64,000 bases of DNA from contig NW_026262734.1 in the NCBI RefSeq assembly GCF_021869535.1, positions 113,475,588 to 113,539,587 of the forward strand, in the 5' to 3' direction. Shown here one piece after another: positions 33,346-46,600 of this stretch; positions within the stretch are counted from its first letter, which is position 1, and each line of letters opens with the position of its first letter. Made by a program: the position numbers and the translations under genes. This stretch comes from Mytilus californianus. Lineage: Eukaryota; Mollusca; Bivalvia; Mytilida; Mytilidae. A model generated the notes under the pieces. The model had not been told where the DNA came from. It worked only from the letters and a program-made list of their open reading frames with translations, and did no database searches.

Positions 33346-33529
33346 CTCATTGAATGACTCTACCATCCATAGCCAAATACCTCCATATTTTGATAATACA
33401 GAACCACCTAGTATTTCGTATTCGTACAAAAAAAACAGCAGAAGGTTGATTTTTAATTATACGTCAGTAACATCAGACGTCAATATAGAAAAAAATGCTC
33501 CTTCCACTTGAGACTGTGAAACATCTATT

Positions 33530-34520
33530 TTTAGATATGTTCCCTATGGACATGTCATTACAGGAGATCTCAACATCGTTGAAGACCGTGAGGTCAAAAC
33601 TTTTCTTAAGAAAGTACCTAAATATTGTCCTCCATCTATTATAGATTGGAAACAGTGTCGTCAGGTCATTAAAGACGCTCTGTATGCCTACTGTAAAAAT
33701 TGGTGTAAACGTGAAAAATCTGATAAAAAATCTCTAGACAGTTATTTGAATAAAACTATGAATACTGTTGATATTCGTATATCTCATTTTGAAAACAATG
33801 CTGAAATTAATAATAGGCTTCATGATATATCCATTTCTAGAATAAAAAATAATCTCCAAGTACTCGCAAAGTGGTTTGTGTTCGTACCGGCAGACAAAGC
33901 AGCCAATAATGTAGTGGTGGTGTGACTCATATACTACACGGAAGTTCTCCACAACGAAATTACCAATTCTTCTACATTCAGGTCTGTACGCTCCACAGAG
34001 AGTCAAATTGTAAACAAGCATATCATTGCCACTGCCCAACTTAAAGCCTCTTCCGAACATTTGAAAGTCCCGACTATGTACTGGTTACCTAAATTACACA
34101 ATAACCATTTAAATTTCGCTTCATCTCCGCATCATACGGTGTTTATATATCCCAACTCGTTCGTTATGCCTGTGTGTGTAGTGATGTCATAGATTTTAAC
34201 GAACGTAATCAATGTATTACTGGTAAATTATAAGTCAGGGATTTCGTTACCATAAATTACTTTAAAAATTTACTAAATTCTTTCATAGATACAAAGATTT
34301 GATTAGTAAATTTGGCTGTTCCTGTAGAAAACTTATTAAAAACGGTATTTCACATCCTAAATTTTACGGTAATATTGTACTAAAAGCGCGGAAATCACTA
34401 TGTAAACGCGTCAACTTATCGAACCTTTAAACAAACTTATTAGTAAAGGTTATCTTATTAATGTTGTAATAAGATCTTTGAATATTGTTTTCATTTGCAC
34501 TAACATCGATTTTGACATCA
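33530..34520 (+). pseudogene. Penelope-like retroelement remnant with RT core deleted
   Basis: The frame from 33548 to TGA at 33923-33925 reads GHVITGDLNIVEDREVK, then PSIIDWKQCRQVIKDAL and FVPADKAANNVVVV. Further on are VPTMYWLPKLHN and, directly after, SASYGVYISQLVRY, VCSDVIDFNERN and NGISHPKFYGNIVLKA. The first part is the N-terminal region and the last part the region after the RT palm of a mussel Penelope-like protein. The palm itself, including the catalytic Asp box, is missing at the junction near 34130. Stops and frameshifts are present throughout. Confidence 0.7.
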
Positions 34521-34794
34521 ACAAATTAAAACATAACTAAATTTGTATTCTTTTCGAACGGTTTTTGGGATGTATATATACACATTCACGTTTATTTTCT
34601 ATTTAGAAATTGTTTTATCTATACATAACATCATACATATTTATTATAAGGTTAAATCCTAACTATCCTACTGCCTGTCGTTACTTTTATTTTGGCATTG
34701 CACAAGTCATCTCTTCTTTGACTGTCCATGGCGTTAAAACACTAAATCCATGTCTGGGATGTGTTTTAAATTTCTAAATTGATTTTTAATTAAA

Positions 34795-34915
34795 AATGTT
34801 CATTTCGTTTCGTTTCGTCATATTTCCTTTTGTTTTGATTCGTTTAGTTTTGTTTCTTTTAGTTTTGGCAAACTTCGTTTTGTTTTGTTTCGGTCCGTTT
34901 CGCACCGATTCGCAC
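34795..34915 (+). repeat. degenerate TTTCG/TTTTG low-complexity stretch
   Basis: A pyrimidine-rich run of pentamers (TTTCGTTTCG, TTTTGTTTTG, TTTCGGTCCG) of about 120 bases with no coding sense. Confidence 0.85.
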
Positions 34916-35171
34916 TTTACATGCACCCAAACGCGATAATGATACAGATATTCTCTTTTCGTATGTTTTCTATTTCTAATATTTTAATCAAAAATAAAAA
35001 AAAATCAAACTTTCAAAAATCGAAATGATCAAAACTGAACGTAAAGTTGAGTATTTTTAAAGTTTGCATAAATATCTAAACTATTAAATTTTAAAACGAA
35101 TTTTACAATTTTAGAATTTTAATTATTTGGTGAAATTTCCAAAATTTAAAAAAAAGATTAAAAATTTTGAA

Positions 35172-35248
35172 TGTTGATATTTTAAAACTTTGATCAAAAA
35201 TTAAAAAAAAAACTAAACATTGAAAACTTTCTGAAATTTTGAATTGTT
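35172..35248. repeat. right arm of the ~77-bp inverted pair (partner at 32426-32502)
   Basis: GTTGATATTTTAAAACTTTG and TTTTGAATTGTT are complementary to the arm at 32426. The surrounding 34950-35270 is extremely AT-rich. Confidence 0.6.
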
Positions 35249-35321
35249 ATCAAACAAGAAAATAAAACTTATTAATCACTTTATTGTCTAAAGGGAGGAT
35301 AACTGTCATTCCATAAATGGT

Positions 35322-35800
35322 TTAAGGAAGTACACCACTAATTCATGGCCCCATTGCTTTCTATGTTAAATTCCTTAATTTCAAGCAGGCACAGCTCTTT
35401 TGTTTCAAGTTCAAATAAAGTGACAATCATTGCATGTCAAAGCAACACTTTATGGTGCCTCGTACTGAAAAAATCAACATACCTTTAATGGCATATAAGA
35501 AAGAACTGGTTCCCGGAACTTCAGATATACCAAAACAGGTACTTCAGATCTGACAAACAGGCAAAATGTACCCTCTTTTTAAAATTTCATGCATTTTTTT
35601 TATTTTTCAAAATTATAAGTCCAACAGTGTTCTACAATGATCACCAGTCATTCAGCTTTCATTTGATACCAAAATTACCTAAATATTCTACATATTTTGA
35701 AAGTTACACCCATGCGTAGGAACTATTTTTATGTTAAATTTGTACTACTTTCTGGTATGCGCTTTCTGGCCGGGCCCGATTTAGTGGTGTTACACCTTAA
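35322..35800. mobile_element. family F MITE-like element flanked by TTAA
   Basis: TTAA at 35322-35325 and 35797-35800 borders inverted ends GGAAGTACACCACTAATTC and GGTGTAACACCACTAAATC (read inward from each side). The outer blocks also match through GGCCC. TTAA target sites are typical of piggyBac-type transposons, so a piggyBac-derived MITE is possible. The interior is AT-rich and non-coding. It ends 32 bp before the macrosatellite. Confidence 0.7.
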
Positions 35801-35814
35801 TGATCCTATAATAA

Positions 35815-35832
35815 TAAAAAGATGTGGCATGA
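35815..35832 (+). repeat. family A tip truncated at the array edge
   Basis: AAAAAGATGTGGCATGA matches the first bases of family A and stops where the first array MITE begins. Either the MITE landed in a family A copy or recombination joined the two. Confidence 0.6.
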
Positions 35833-36310
35833 GGTCCGAGTACACAGTTATCGTCCTTTGATTTTCGTTGTCCGTTATCGTCCTTTGATTTTCGTTGTCC
35901 ACGAATAAAGTCCCTAGTGTGGACAGTGTGTTGCTTGCCAATTTTTTTAGTACCCCTTCCAAATGTATTCCTTCATGTTTTATGCCTCAAATAGCAAGTA
36001 GGGGGATGAAATTACACTGTAAAAAAATTTGGGTCATGAATTGTAAAGTAAAGTAGTGATTTGGTCCAGCTGAAAAAGGTTAAAAATTAGCACTTCGGAA
36101 GCTGTCAAAAGATTTCAAGACCCCCTTAACATAGAATTGTCCATATTTTGAGTTAGAGCCGATGAAGTTTTCTATAATTTTGATATAATTTGTCCCAAAA
36201 GTAGTACAACACACTGTAAAAATATTATTGAGAAAGCGCAGGTGGGATTTTTTTTATTTTCATTTATTGTCTAAAAGAAATGCACTACGAAATAACTGTG
36301 TACTCGGACC
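35833..36310. mobile_element. first MITE copy of the array, with internal 27-bp duplication
   Basis: This copy is 478 bp because a 27-bp block starting GTTATCGTCC is tandemly duplicated near its left end (first block about 35846-35872). All other copies have the block once. Its left inverted end abuts unrelated DNA, GATGTGGCATGA, which matches the 5' tip of family A. It is therefore the boundary copy between single-copy DNA and the macrosatellite. The rest of the element looks identical to the other copies. Confidence 0.9.
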
Positions 36311-37607
36311 TAAGAGGCGAAATCAGTAAATATAGAATCTGTACTTTGGCAACTTCCCTGAATGATATAATGGTGTCAATTTGTCAGATAGCATGAAACT
36401 AAAGGATTTAAACTTTTATTTGATAGAAATTCTGCAAAAATTACCCATTTTGGCATTATATGGTCAAAATAAGCATTTCAAAGCTTTTTCAATTTTGATG
36501 CATAAGTGGCATTCTGACTTTCTATGTGACAGGTTTTCCTGTGTCAATATTTGTGTTTCTATGCTTTAACCCAGTTGTATTACTCATTTGTGAACTCTGA
36601 ATCTACAGAAAATAAGATTATCTCAGACAATATGTGCAAAATGTGTTGTATAAATGACCCTCGTGTAACGGCCTGTTTGGATCAAGTTAAATGTGAGGAC
36701 CTAGGTAAATAAAAGTTGAAGTCCATAATAAAGATTTCACTAAATTTGTATTAAAAGCACTTCACAATGTCTTTTGTACCTGTTTCATTTCACATAGTAT
36801 CTTTCTTTTCTTATGTTAAATAGCAAGTGGTTCAAATATAAGCCTGCTGAGGCTAAAATTGCATGCAAGTTTTTCACTAAAAAGTGAAAAATCTTTGTAT
36901 CAGACCATACTGTCTGCAAAAAAAGTTGAATGCAAGAGTCCTTTTATGCTCAGATTTATTGTATCATGTAACCTGAGTATAGAAATTATAAAAAAGACAC
37001 CAATTTTTATTTCCTATAGCTTCAGTATGCATTTTTAAATGTAAATATGTGCTACGGCCTAAATTGACCCTAAATTATTTTCAGTCTTACTTGGCTTAAG
37101 ACCCTTTTATACTAATATGGTATGCTATTTGTAATTTTTCTTTCCATTTAAAGTACATTTAATACATATGTAAGGATTATTTATAACCAAAAAACTCCAC
37201 AAATTTAAAATTGCTGGAAAATAATACATCTTCATGTAAGGCCCCCCTTCATTGGAAAACCTCCATTTTTTGGCACAGGCTCATATAAATTTGACTTTTA
37301 AATAATTGTGATAAGTCTGATAAATCAAATGAGTATTCTATTGCTTTAAATACATAATATGTCATATATTAAGGCCTTTAAAATGTAATTTTTTGCAATA
37401 TTTTAATTTTTATAGCCCCAAATGTTGATAGTTGAAATTTTTCAATTTAAACGTCATAATTTAACACGCGAAGTTGAATATAGAATTTATCATATTGTCT
37501 ATAATATATATCCTATTGCCATGAAACTTTGTCAGCAGTCTCATAATTTATTAAGCTTTAGTCATACCAAGTTTTATTAAGATTGGCCAAATTTTTCTAT
37601 CCTATTA

Positions 37608-38058
37608 GGTCCGAGTACACAGTTATCGTCCTTTGATTTTCGTTGTCCACGAATAAAGTCCCTAGTGTGGACAGTGTGTTGCTTGCCAATTTTTTTAGTA
37701 CCCCTTCCAAATGTATTCCTTCATGTTTTATGCCTCAAATAGCAAGTAGGGGGATGAAATTACACTGTAAAAAAATTTGGGTCATGAATTGTAAAGTAAA
37801 GTAGTGATTTGGTCCAGCTGAAAAAGGTTAAAAATTAGCACTTCGGAAGCTGTCAAAAGATTTCAAGACCCCCTTAACATAGAATTGTCCATATTTTGAG
37901 TTAGAGCCGATGAAGTTTTCTATAATTTTGATATAATTTGTCCCAAAAGTAGTACAACACACTGTAAAAATATTATTGAGAAAGCGCAGGTGGGATTTTT
38001 TTTATTTTCATTTATTGTCTAAAAGAAATGCACTACGAAATAACTGTGTACTCGGACC
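37608..38058. mobile_element. 451-bp MITE-like element with 19-bp perfect inverted ends (15 copies in array)
   Basis: The element begins GGTCCGAGTACACAGTTAT and ends with the exact reverse complement. Allowing one mismatch, the inverted repeat extends outward to about 26 bp (CCTATTAGG... against CCTCTTAGG...). The interior is AT-rich and non-coding, so it would be non-autonomous. Other copies start at 35833 (478 bp), 40648, 42396, 44144, 45892, 48932, 50680, 52428, 54176, 55924, 57672, 60018, 61766 and 63514. Flanks are TATTA on the left and TAAGA on the right. In units lacking the element only TATTA remains, so a diverged 5-bp target duplication is possible. The transposase family cannot be assigned from the sequence. 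Confidence 0.85.
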
Positions 38059-39355
38059 TAAGAGGCGAAATCAGTAAATATAGAATCTGTACTTTGGCAA
38101 CTTCCCTGAATGATATAATGGTGTCAATTTGTCAGATAGCATGAAACTAAAGGATTTAAACTTTTATTTGATAGAAATTCTGCAAAAATTACCCATTTTG
38201 GCATTATATGGTCAAAATAAGCATTTCAAAGCTTTTTCAATTTTGATGCATAAGTGGCATTCTGACTTTCTATGTGACAGGTTTTCCTGTGTCAATATTT
38301 GTGTTTCTATGCTTTAACCCAGTTGTATTACTCATTTGTGAACTCTGAATCTACAGAAAATAAGATTATCTCAGACAATATGTGCAAAATGTGTTGTATA
38401 AATGACCCTCGTGTAACGGCCTGTTTGGATCAAGTTAAATGTGAGGACCTAGGTAAATAAAAGTTGAAGTCCATAATAAAGATTTCACTAAATTTGTATT
38501 AAAAGCACTTCACAATGTCTTTTGTACCTGTTTCATTTCACATAGTATCTTTCTTTTCTTATGTTAAATAGCAAGTGGTTCAAATATAAGCCTGCTGAGG
38601 CTAAAATTGCATGCAAGTTTTTCACTAAAAAGTGAAAAATCTTTGTATCAGACCATACTGTCTGCAAAAAAAGTTGAATGCAAGAGTCCTTTTATGCTCA
38701 GATTTATTGTATCATGTAACCTGAGTATAGAAATTATAAAAAAGACACCAATTTTTATTTCCTATAGCTTCAGTATGCATTTTTAAATGTAAATATGTGC
38801 TACGGCCTAAATTGACCCTAAATTATTTTCAGTCTTACTTGGCTTAAGACCCTTTTATACTAATATGGTATGCTATTTGTAATTTTTCTTTCCATTTAAA
38901 GTACATTTAATACATATGTAAGGATTATTTATAACCAAAAAACTCCACAAATTTAAAATTGCTGGAAAATAATACATCTTCATGTAAGGCCCCCCTTCAT
39001 TGGAAAACCTCCATTTTTTGGCACAGGCTCATATAAATTTGACTTTTAAATAATTGTGATAAGTCTGATAAATCAAATGAGTATTCTATTGCTTTAAATA
39101 CATAATATGTCATATATTAAGGCCTTTAAAATGTAATTTTTTGCAATATTTTAATTTTTATAGCCCCAAATGTTGATAGTTGAAATTTTTCAATTTAAAC
39201 GTCATAATTTAACACGCGAAGTTGAATATAGAATTTATCATATTGTCTATAATATATATCCTATTGCCATGAAACTTTGTCAGCAGTCTCATAATTTATT
39301 AAGCTTTAGTCATACCAAGTTTTATTAAGATTGGCCAAATTTTTCTATCCTATTA

Positions 39356-40647
39356 GGCGAAATCAGTAAATATAGAATCTGTACTTTGGCAACTTCCCTG
39401 AATGATATAATGGTGTCAATTTGTCAGATAGCATGAAACTAAAGGATTTAAACTTTTATTTGATAGAAATTCTGCAAAAATTACCCATTTTGGCATTATA
39501 TGGTCAAAATAAGCATTTCAAAGCTTTTTCAATTTTGATGCATAAGTGGCATTCTGACTTTCTATGTGACAGGTTTTCCTGTGTCAATATTTGTGTTTCT
39601 ATGCTTTAACCCAGTTGTATTACTCATTTGTGAACTCTGAATCTACAGAAAATAAGATTATCTCAGACAATATGTGCAAAATGTGTTGTATAAATGACCC
39701 TCGTGTAACGGCCTGTTTGGATCAAGTTAAATGTGAGGACCTAGGTAAATAAAAGTTGAAGTCCATAATAAAGATTTCACTAAATTTGTATTAAAAGCAC
39801 TTCACAATGTCTTTTGTACCTGTTTCATTTCACATAGTATCTTTCTTTTCTTATGTTAAATAGCAAGTGGTTCAAATATAAGCCTGCTGAGGCTAAAATT
39901 GCATGCAAGTTTTTCACTAAAAAGTGAAAAATCTTTGTATCAGACCATACTGTCTGCAAAAAAAGTTGAATGCAAGAGTCCTTTTATGCTCAGATTTATT
40001 GTATCATGTAACCTGAGTATAGAAATTATAAAAAAGACACCAATTTTTATTTCCTATAGCTTCAGTATGCATTTTTAAATGTAAATATGTGCTACGGCCT
40101 AAATTGACCCTAAATTATTTTCAGTCTTACTTGGCTTAAGACCCTTTTATACTAATATGGTATGCTATTTGTAATTTTTCTTTCCATTTAAAGTACATTT
40201 AATACATATGTAAGGATTATTTATAACCAAAAAACTCCACAAATTTAAAATTGCTGGAAAATAATACATCTTCATGTAAGGCCCCCCTTCATTGGAAAAC
40301 CTCCATTTTTTGGCACAGGCTCATATAAATTTGACTTTTAAATAATTGTGATAAGTCTGATAAATCAAATGAGTATTCTATTGCTTTAAATACATAATAT
40401 GTCATATATTAAGGCCTTTAAAATGTAATTTTTTGCAATATTTTAATTTTTATAGCCCCAAATGTTGATAGTTGAAATTTTTCAATTTAAACGTCATAAT
40501 TTAACACGCGAAGTTGAATATAGAATTTATCATATTGTCTATAATATATATCCTATTGCCATGAAACTTTGTCAGCAGTCTCATAATTTATTAAGCTTTA
40601 GTCATACCAAGTTTTATTAAGATTGGCCAAATTTTTCTATCCTATTA
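39356..40647 (+). repeat. short array unit without the MITE (1,292 bp)
   Basis: The preceding segment ends ...CCTATTA and is followed directly by GGCGAAATC, so the 451-bp MITE and the 5 bases TAAGA on its right are absent. Everything else matches the full unit. The junction is what a precise excision, or an unoccupied ancestral site with a 5-bp target duplication, would look like. A deletion between the two AGG triplets that border the missing piece predicts the same sequence. Confidence 0.95.
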
Positions 40648-43600
40648 GGTCCGAGTACACAGTTATCGTCCTTTGATTTTCGTTGTCCACGAATAAAGTC
40701 CCTAGTGTGGACAGTGTGTTGCTTGCCAATTTTTTTAGTACCCCTTCCAAATGTATTCCTTCATGTTTTATGCCTCAAATAGCAAGTAGGGGGATGAAAT
40801 TACACTGTAAAAAAATTTGGGTCATGAATTGTAAAGTAAAGTAGTGATTTGGTCCAGCTGAAAAAGGTTAAAAATTAGCACTTCGGAAGCTGTCAAAAGA
40901 TTTCAAGACCCCCTTAACATAGAATTGTCCATATTTTGAGTTAGAGCCGATGAAGTTTTCTATAATTTTGATATAATTTGTCCCAAAAGTAGTACAACAC
41001 ACTGTAAAAATATTATTGAGAAAGCGCAGGTGGGATTTTTTTTATTTTCATTTATTGTCTAAAAGAAATGCACTACGAAATAACTGTGTACTCGGACCTA
41101 AGAGGCGAAATCAGTAAATATAGAATCTGTACTTTGGCAACTTCCCTGAATGATATAATGGTGTCAATTTGTCAGATAGCATGAAACTAAAGGATTTAAA
41201 CTTTTATTTGATAGAAATTCTGCAAAAATTACCCATTTTGGCATTATATGGTCAAAATAAGCATTTCAAAGCTTTTTCAATTTTGATGCATAAGTGGCAT
41301 TCTGACTTTCTATGTGACAGGTTTTCCTGTGTCAATATTTGTGTTTCTATGCTTTAACCCAGTTGTATTACTCATTTGTGAACTCTGAATCTACAGAAAA
41401 TAAGATTATCTCAGACAATATGTGCAAAATGTGTTGTATAAATGACCCTCGTGTAACGGCCTGTTTGGATCAAGTTAAATGTGAGGACCTAGGTAAATAA
41501 AAGTTGAAGTCCATAATAAAGATTTCACTAAATTTGTATTAAAAGCACTTCACAATGTCTTTTGTACCTGTTTCATTTCACATAGTATCTTTCTTTTCTT
41601 ATGTTAAATAGCAAGTGGTTCAAATATAAGCCTGCTGAGGCTAAAATTGCATGCAAGTTTTTCACTAAAAAGTGAAAAATCTTTGTATCAGACCATACTG
41701 TCTGCAAAAAAAGTTGAATGCAAGAGTCCTTTTATGCTCAGATTTATTGTATCATGTAACCTGAGTATAGAAATTATAAAAAAGACACCAATTTTTATTT
41801 CCTATAGCTTCAGTATGCATTTTTAAATGTAAATATGTGCTACGGCCTAAATTGACCCTAAATTATTTTCAGTCTTACTTGGCTTAAGACCCTTTTATAC
41901 TAATATGGTATGCTATTTGTAATTTTTCTTTCCATTTAAAGTACATTTAATACATATGTAAGGATTATTTATAACCAAAAAACTCCACAAATTTAAAATT
42001 GCTGGAAAATAATACATCTTCATGTAAGGCCCCCCTTCATTGGAAAACCTCCATTTTTTGGCACAGGCTCATATAAATTTGACTTTTAAATAATTGTGAT
42101 AAGTCTGATAAATCAAATGAGTATTCTATTGCTTTAAATACATAATATGTCATATATTAAGGCCTTTAAAATGTAATTTTTTGCAATATTTTAATTTTTA
42201 TAGCCCCAAATGTTGATAGTTGAAATTTTTCAATTTAAACGTCATAATTTAACACGCGAAGTTGAATATAGAATTTATCATATTGTCTATAATATATATC
42301 CTATTGCCATGAAACTTTGTCAGCAGTCTCATAATTTATTAAGCTTTAGTCATACCAAGTTTTATTAAGATTGGCCAAATTTTTCTATCCTATTAGGTCC
42401 GAGTACACAGTTATCGTCCTTTGATTTTCGTTGTCCACGAATAAAGTCCCTAGTGTGGACAGTGTGTTGCTTGCCAATTTTTTTAGTACCCCTTCCAAAT
42501 GTATTCCTTCATGTTTTATGCCTCAAATAGCAAGTAGGGGGATGAAATTACACTGTAAAAAAATTTGGGTCATGAATTGTAAAGTAAAGTAGTGATTTGG
42601 TCCAGCTGAAAAAGGTTAAAAATTAGCACTTCGGAAGCTGTCAAAAGATTTCAAGACCCCCTTAACATAGAATTGTCCATATTTTGAGTTAGAGCCGATG
42701 AAGTTTTCTATAATTTTGATATAATTTGTCCCAAAAGTAGTACAACACACTGTAAAAATATTATTGAGAAAGCGCAGGTGGGATTTTTTTTATTTTCATT
42801 TATTGTCTAAAAGAAATGCACTACGAAATAACTGTGTACTCGGACCTAAGAGGCGAAATCAGTAAATATAGAATCTGTACTTTGGCAACTTCCCTGAATG
42901 ATATAATGGTGTCAATTTGTCAGATAGCATGAAACTAAAGGATTTAAACTTTTATTTGATAGAAATTCTGCAAAAATTACCCATTTTGGCATTATATGGT
43001 CAAAATAAGCATTTCAAAGCTTTTTCAATTTTGATGCATAAGTGGCATTCTGACTTTCTATGTGACAGGTTTTCCTGTGTCAATATTTGTGTTTCTATGC
43101 TTTAACCCAGTTGTATTACTCATTTGTGAACTCTGAATCTACAGAAAATAAGATTATCTCAGACAATATGTGCAAAATGTGTTGTATAAATGACCCTCGT
43201 GTAACGGCCTGTTTGGATCAAGTTAAATGTGAGGACCTAGGTAAATAAAAGTTGAAGTCCATAATAAAGATTTCACTAAATTTGTATTAAAAGCACTTCA
43301 CAATGTCTTTTGTACCTGTTTCATTTCACATAGTATCTTTCTTTTCTTATGTTAAATAGCAAGTGGTTCAAATATAAGCCTGCTGAGGCTAAAATTGCAT
43401 GCAAGTTTTTCACTAAAAAGTGAAAAATCTTTGTATCAGACCATACTGTCTGCAAAAAAAGTTGAATGCAAGAGTCCTTTTATGCTCAGATTTATTGTAT
43501 CATGTAACCTGAGTATAGAAATTATAAAAAAGACACCAATTTTTATTTCCTATAGCTTCAGTATGCATTTTTAAATGTAAATATGTGCTACGGCCTAAAT

Positions 43601-46600
43601 TGACCCTAAATTATTTTCAGTCTTACTTGGCTTAAGACCCTTTTATACTAATATGGTATGCTATTTGTAATTTTTCTTTCCATTTAAAGTACATTTAATA
43701 CATATGTAAGGATTATTTATAACCAAAAAACTCCACAAATTTAAAATTGCTGGAAAATAATACATCTTCATGTAAGGCCCCCCTTCATTGGAAAACCTCC
43801 ATTTTTTGGCACAGGCTCATATAAATTTGACTTTTAAATAATTGTGATAAGTCTGATAAATCAAATGAGTATTCTATTGCTTTAAATACATAATATGTCA
43901 TATATTAAGGCCTTTAAAATGTAATTTTTTGCAATATTTTAATTTTTATAGCCCCAAATGTTGATAGTTGAAATTTTTCAATTTAAACGTCATAATTTAA
44001 CACGCGAAGTTGAATATAGAATTTATCATATTGTCTATAATATATATCCTATTGCCATGAAACTTTGTCAGCAGTCTCATAATTTATTAAGCTTTAGTCA
44101 TACCAAGTTTTATTAAGATTGGCCAAATTTTTCTATCCTATTAGGTCCGAGTACACAGTTATCGTCCTTTGATTTTCGTTGTCCACGAATAAAGTCCCTA
44201 GTGTGGACAGTGTGTTGCTTGCCAATTTTTTTAGTACCCCTTCCAAATGTATTCCTTCATGTTTTATGCCTCAAATAGCAAGTAGGGGGATGAAATTACA
44301 CTGTAAAAAAATTTGGGTCATGAATTGTAAAGTAAAGTAGTGATTTGGTCCAGCTGAAAAAGGTTAAAAATTAGCACTTCGGAAGCTGTCAAAAGATTTC
44401 AAGACCCCCTTAACATAGAATTGTCCATATTTTGAGTTAGAGCCGATGAAGTTTTCTATAATTTTGATATAATTTGTCCCAAAAGTAGTACAACACACTG
44501 TAAAAATATTATTGAGAAAGCGCAGGTGGGATTTTTTTTATTTTCATTTATTGTCTAAAAGAAATGCACTACGAAATAACTGTGTACTCGGACCTAAGAG
44601 GCGAAATCAGTAAATATAGAATCTGTACTTTGGCAACTTCCCTGAATGATATAATGGTGTCAATTTGTCAGATAGCATGAAACTAAAGGATTTAAACTTT
44701 TATTTGATAGAAATTCTGCAAAAATTACCCATTTTGGCATTATATGGTCAAAATAAGCATTTCAAAGCTTTTTCAATTTTGATGCATAAGTGGCATTCTG
44801 ACTTTCTATGTGACAGGTTTTCCTGTGTCAATATTTGTGTTTCTATGCTTTAACCCAGTTGTATTACTCATTTGTGAACTCTGAATCTACAGAAAATAAG
44901 ATTATCTCAGACAATATGTGCAAAATGTGTTGTATAAATGACCCTCGTGTAACGGCCTGTTTGGATCAAGTTAAATGTGAGGACCTAGGTAAATAAAAGT
45001 TGAAGTCCATAATAAAGATTTCACTAAATTTGTATTAAAAGCACTTCACAATGTCTTTTGTACCTGTTTCATTTCACATAGTATCTTTCTTTTCTTATGT
45101 TAAATAGCAAGTGGTTCAAATATAAGCCTGCTGAGGCTAAAATTGCATGCAAGTTTTTCACTAAAAAGTGAAAAATCTTTGTATCAGACCATACTGTCTG
45201 CAAAAAAAGTTGAATGCAAGAGTCCTTTTATGCTCAGATTTATTGTATCATGTAACCTGAGTATAGAAATTATAAAAAAGACACCAATTTTTATTTCCTA
45301 TAGCTTCAGTATGCATTTTTAAATGTAAATATGTGCTACGGCCTAAATTGACCCTAAATTATTTTCAGTCTTACTTGGCTTAAGACCCTTTTATACTAAT
45401 ATGGTATGCTATTTGTAATTTTTCTTTCCATTTAAAGTACATTTAATACATATGTAAGGATTATTTATAACCAAAAAACTCCACAAATTTAAAATTGCTG
45501 GAAAATAATACATCTTCATGTAAGGCCCCCCTTCATTGGAAAACCTCCATTTTTTGGCACAGGCTCATATAAATTTGACTTTTAAATAATTGTGATAAGT
45601 CTGATAAATCAAATGAGTATTCTATTGCTTTAAATACATAATATGTCATATATTAAGGCCTTTAAAATGTAATTTTTTGCAATATTTTAATTTTTATAGC
45701 CCCAAATGTTGATAGTTGAAATTTTTCAATTTAAACGTCATAATTTAACACGCGAAGTTGAATATAGAATTTATCATATTGTCTATAATATATATCCTAT
45801 TGCCATGAAACTTTGTCAGCAGTCTCATAATTTATTAAGCTTTAGTCATACCAAGTTTTATTAAGATTGGCCAAATTTTTCTATCCTATTAGGTCCGAGT
45901 ACACAGTTATCGTCCTTTGATTTTCGTTGTCCACGAATAAAGTCCCTAGTGTGGACAGTGTGTTGCTTGCCAATTTTTTTAGTACCCCTTCCAAATGTAT
46001 TCCTTCATGTTTTATGCCTCAAATAGCAAGTAGGGGGATGAAATTACACTGTAAAAAAATTTGGGTCATGAATTGTAAAGTAAAGTAGTGATTTGGTCCA
46101 GCTGAAAAAGGTTAAAAATTAGCACTTCGGAAGCTGTCAAAAGATTTCAAGACCCCCTTAACATAGAATTGTCCATATTTTGAGTTAGAGCCGATGAAGT
46201 TTTCTATAATTTTGATATAATTTGTCCCAAAAGTAGTACAACACACTGTAAAAATATTATTGAGAAAGCGCAGGTGGGATTTTTTTTATTTTCATTTATT
46301 GTCTAAAAGAAATGCACTACGAAATAACTGTGTACTCGGACCTAAGAGGCGAAATCAGTAAATATAGAATCTGTACTTTGGCAACTTCCCTGAATGATAT
46401 AATGGTGTCAATTTGTCAGATAGCATGAAACTAAAGGATTTAAACTTTTATTTGATAGAAATTCTGCAAAAATTACCCATTTTGGCATTATATGGTCAAA
46501 ATAAGCATTTCAAAGCTTTTTCAATTTTGATGCATAAGTGGCATTCTGACTTTCTATGTGACAGGTTTTCCTGTGTCAATATTTGTGTTTCTATGCTTTA

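Noticed and set aside
36381-36569. A 62-codon open frame (MKLKDLNFYLIEILQKL...) repeated identically in all 16 array units
   Set aside because: It is copied only because the units are identical. It has no recognised domain, no clear initiation context and AT-rich composition like its surroundings. Identity between units gives no evidence of selection on the protein.
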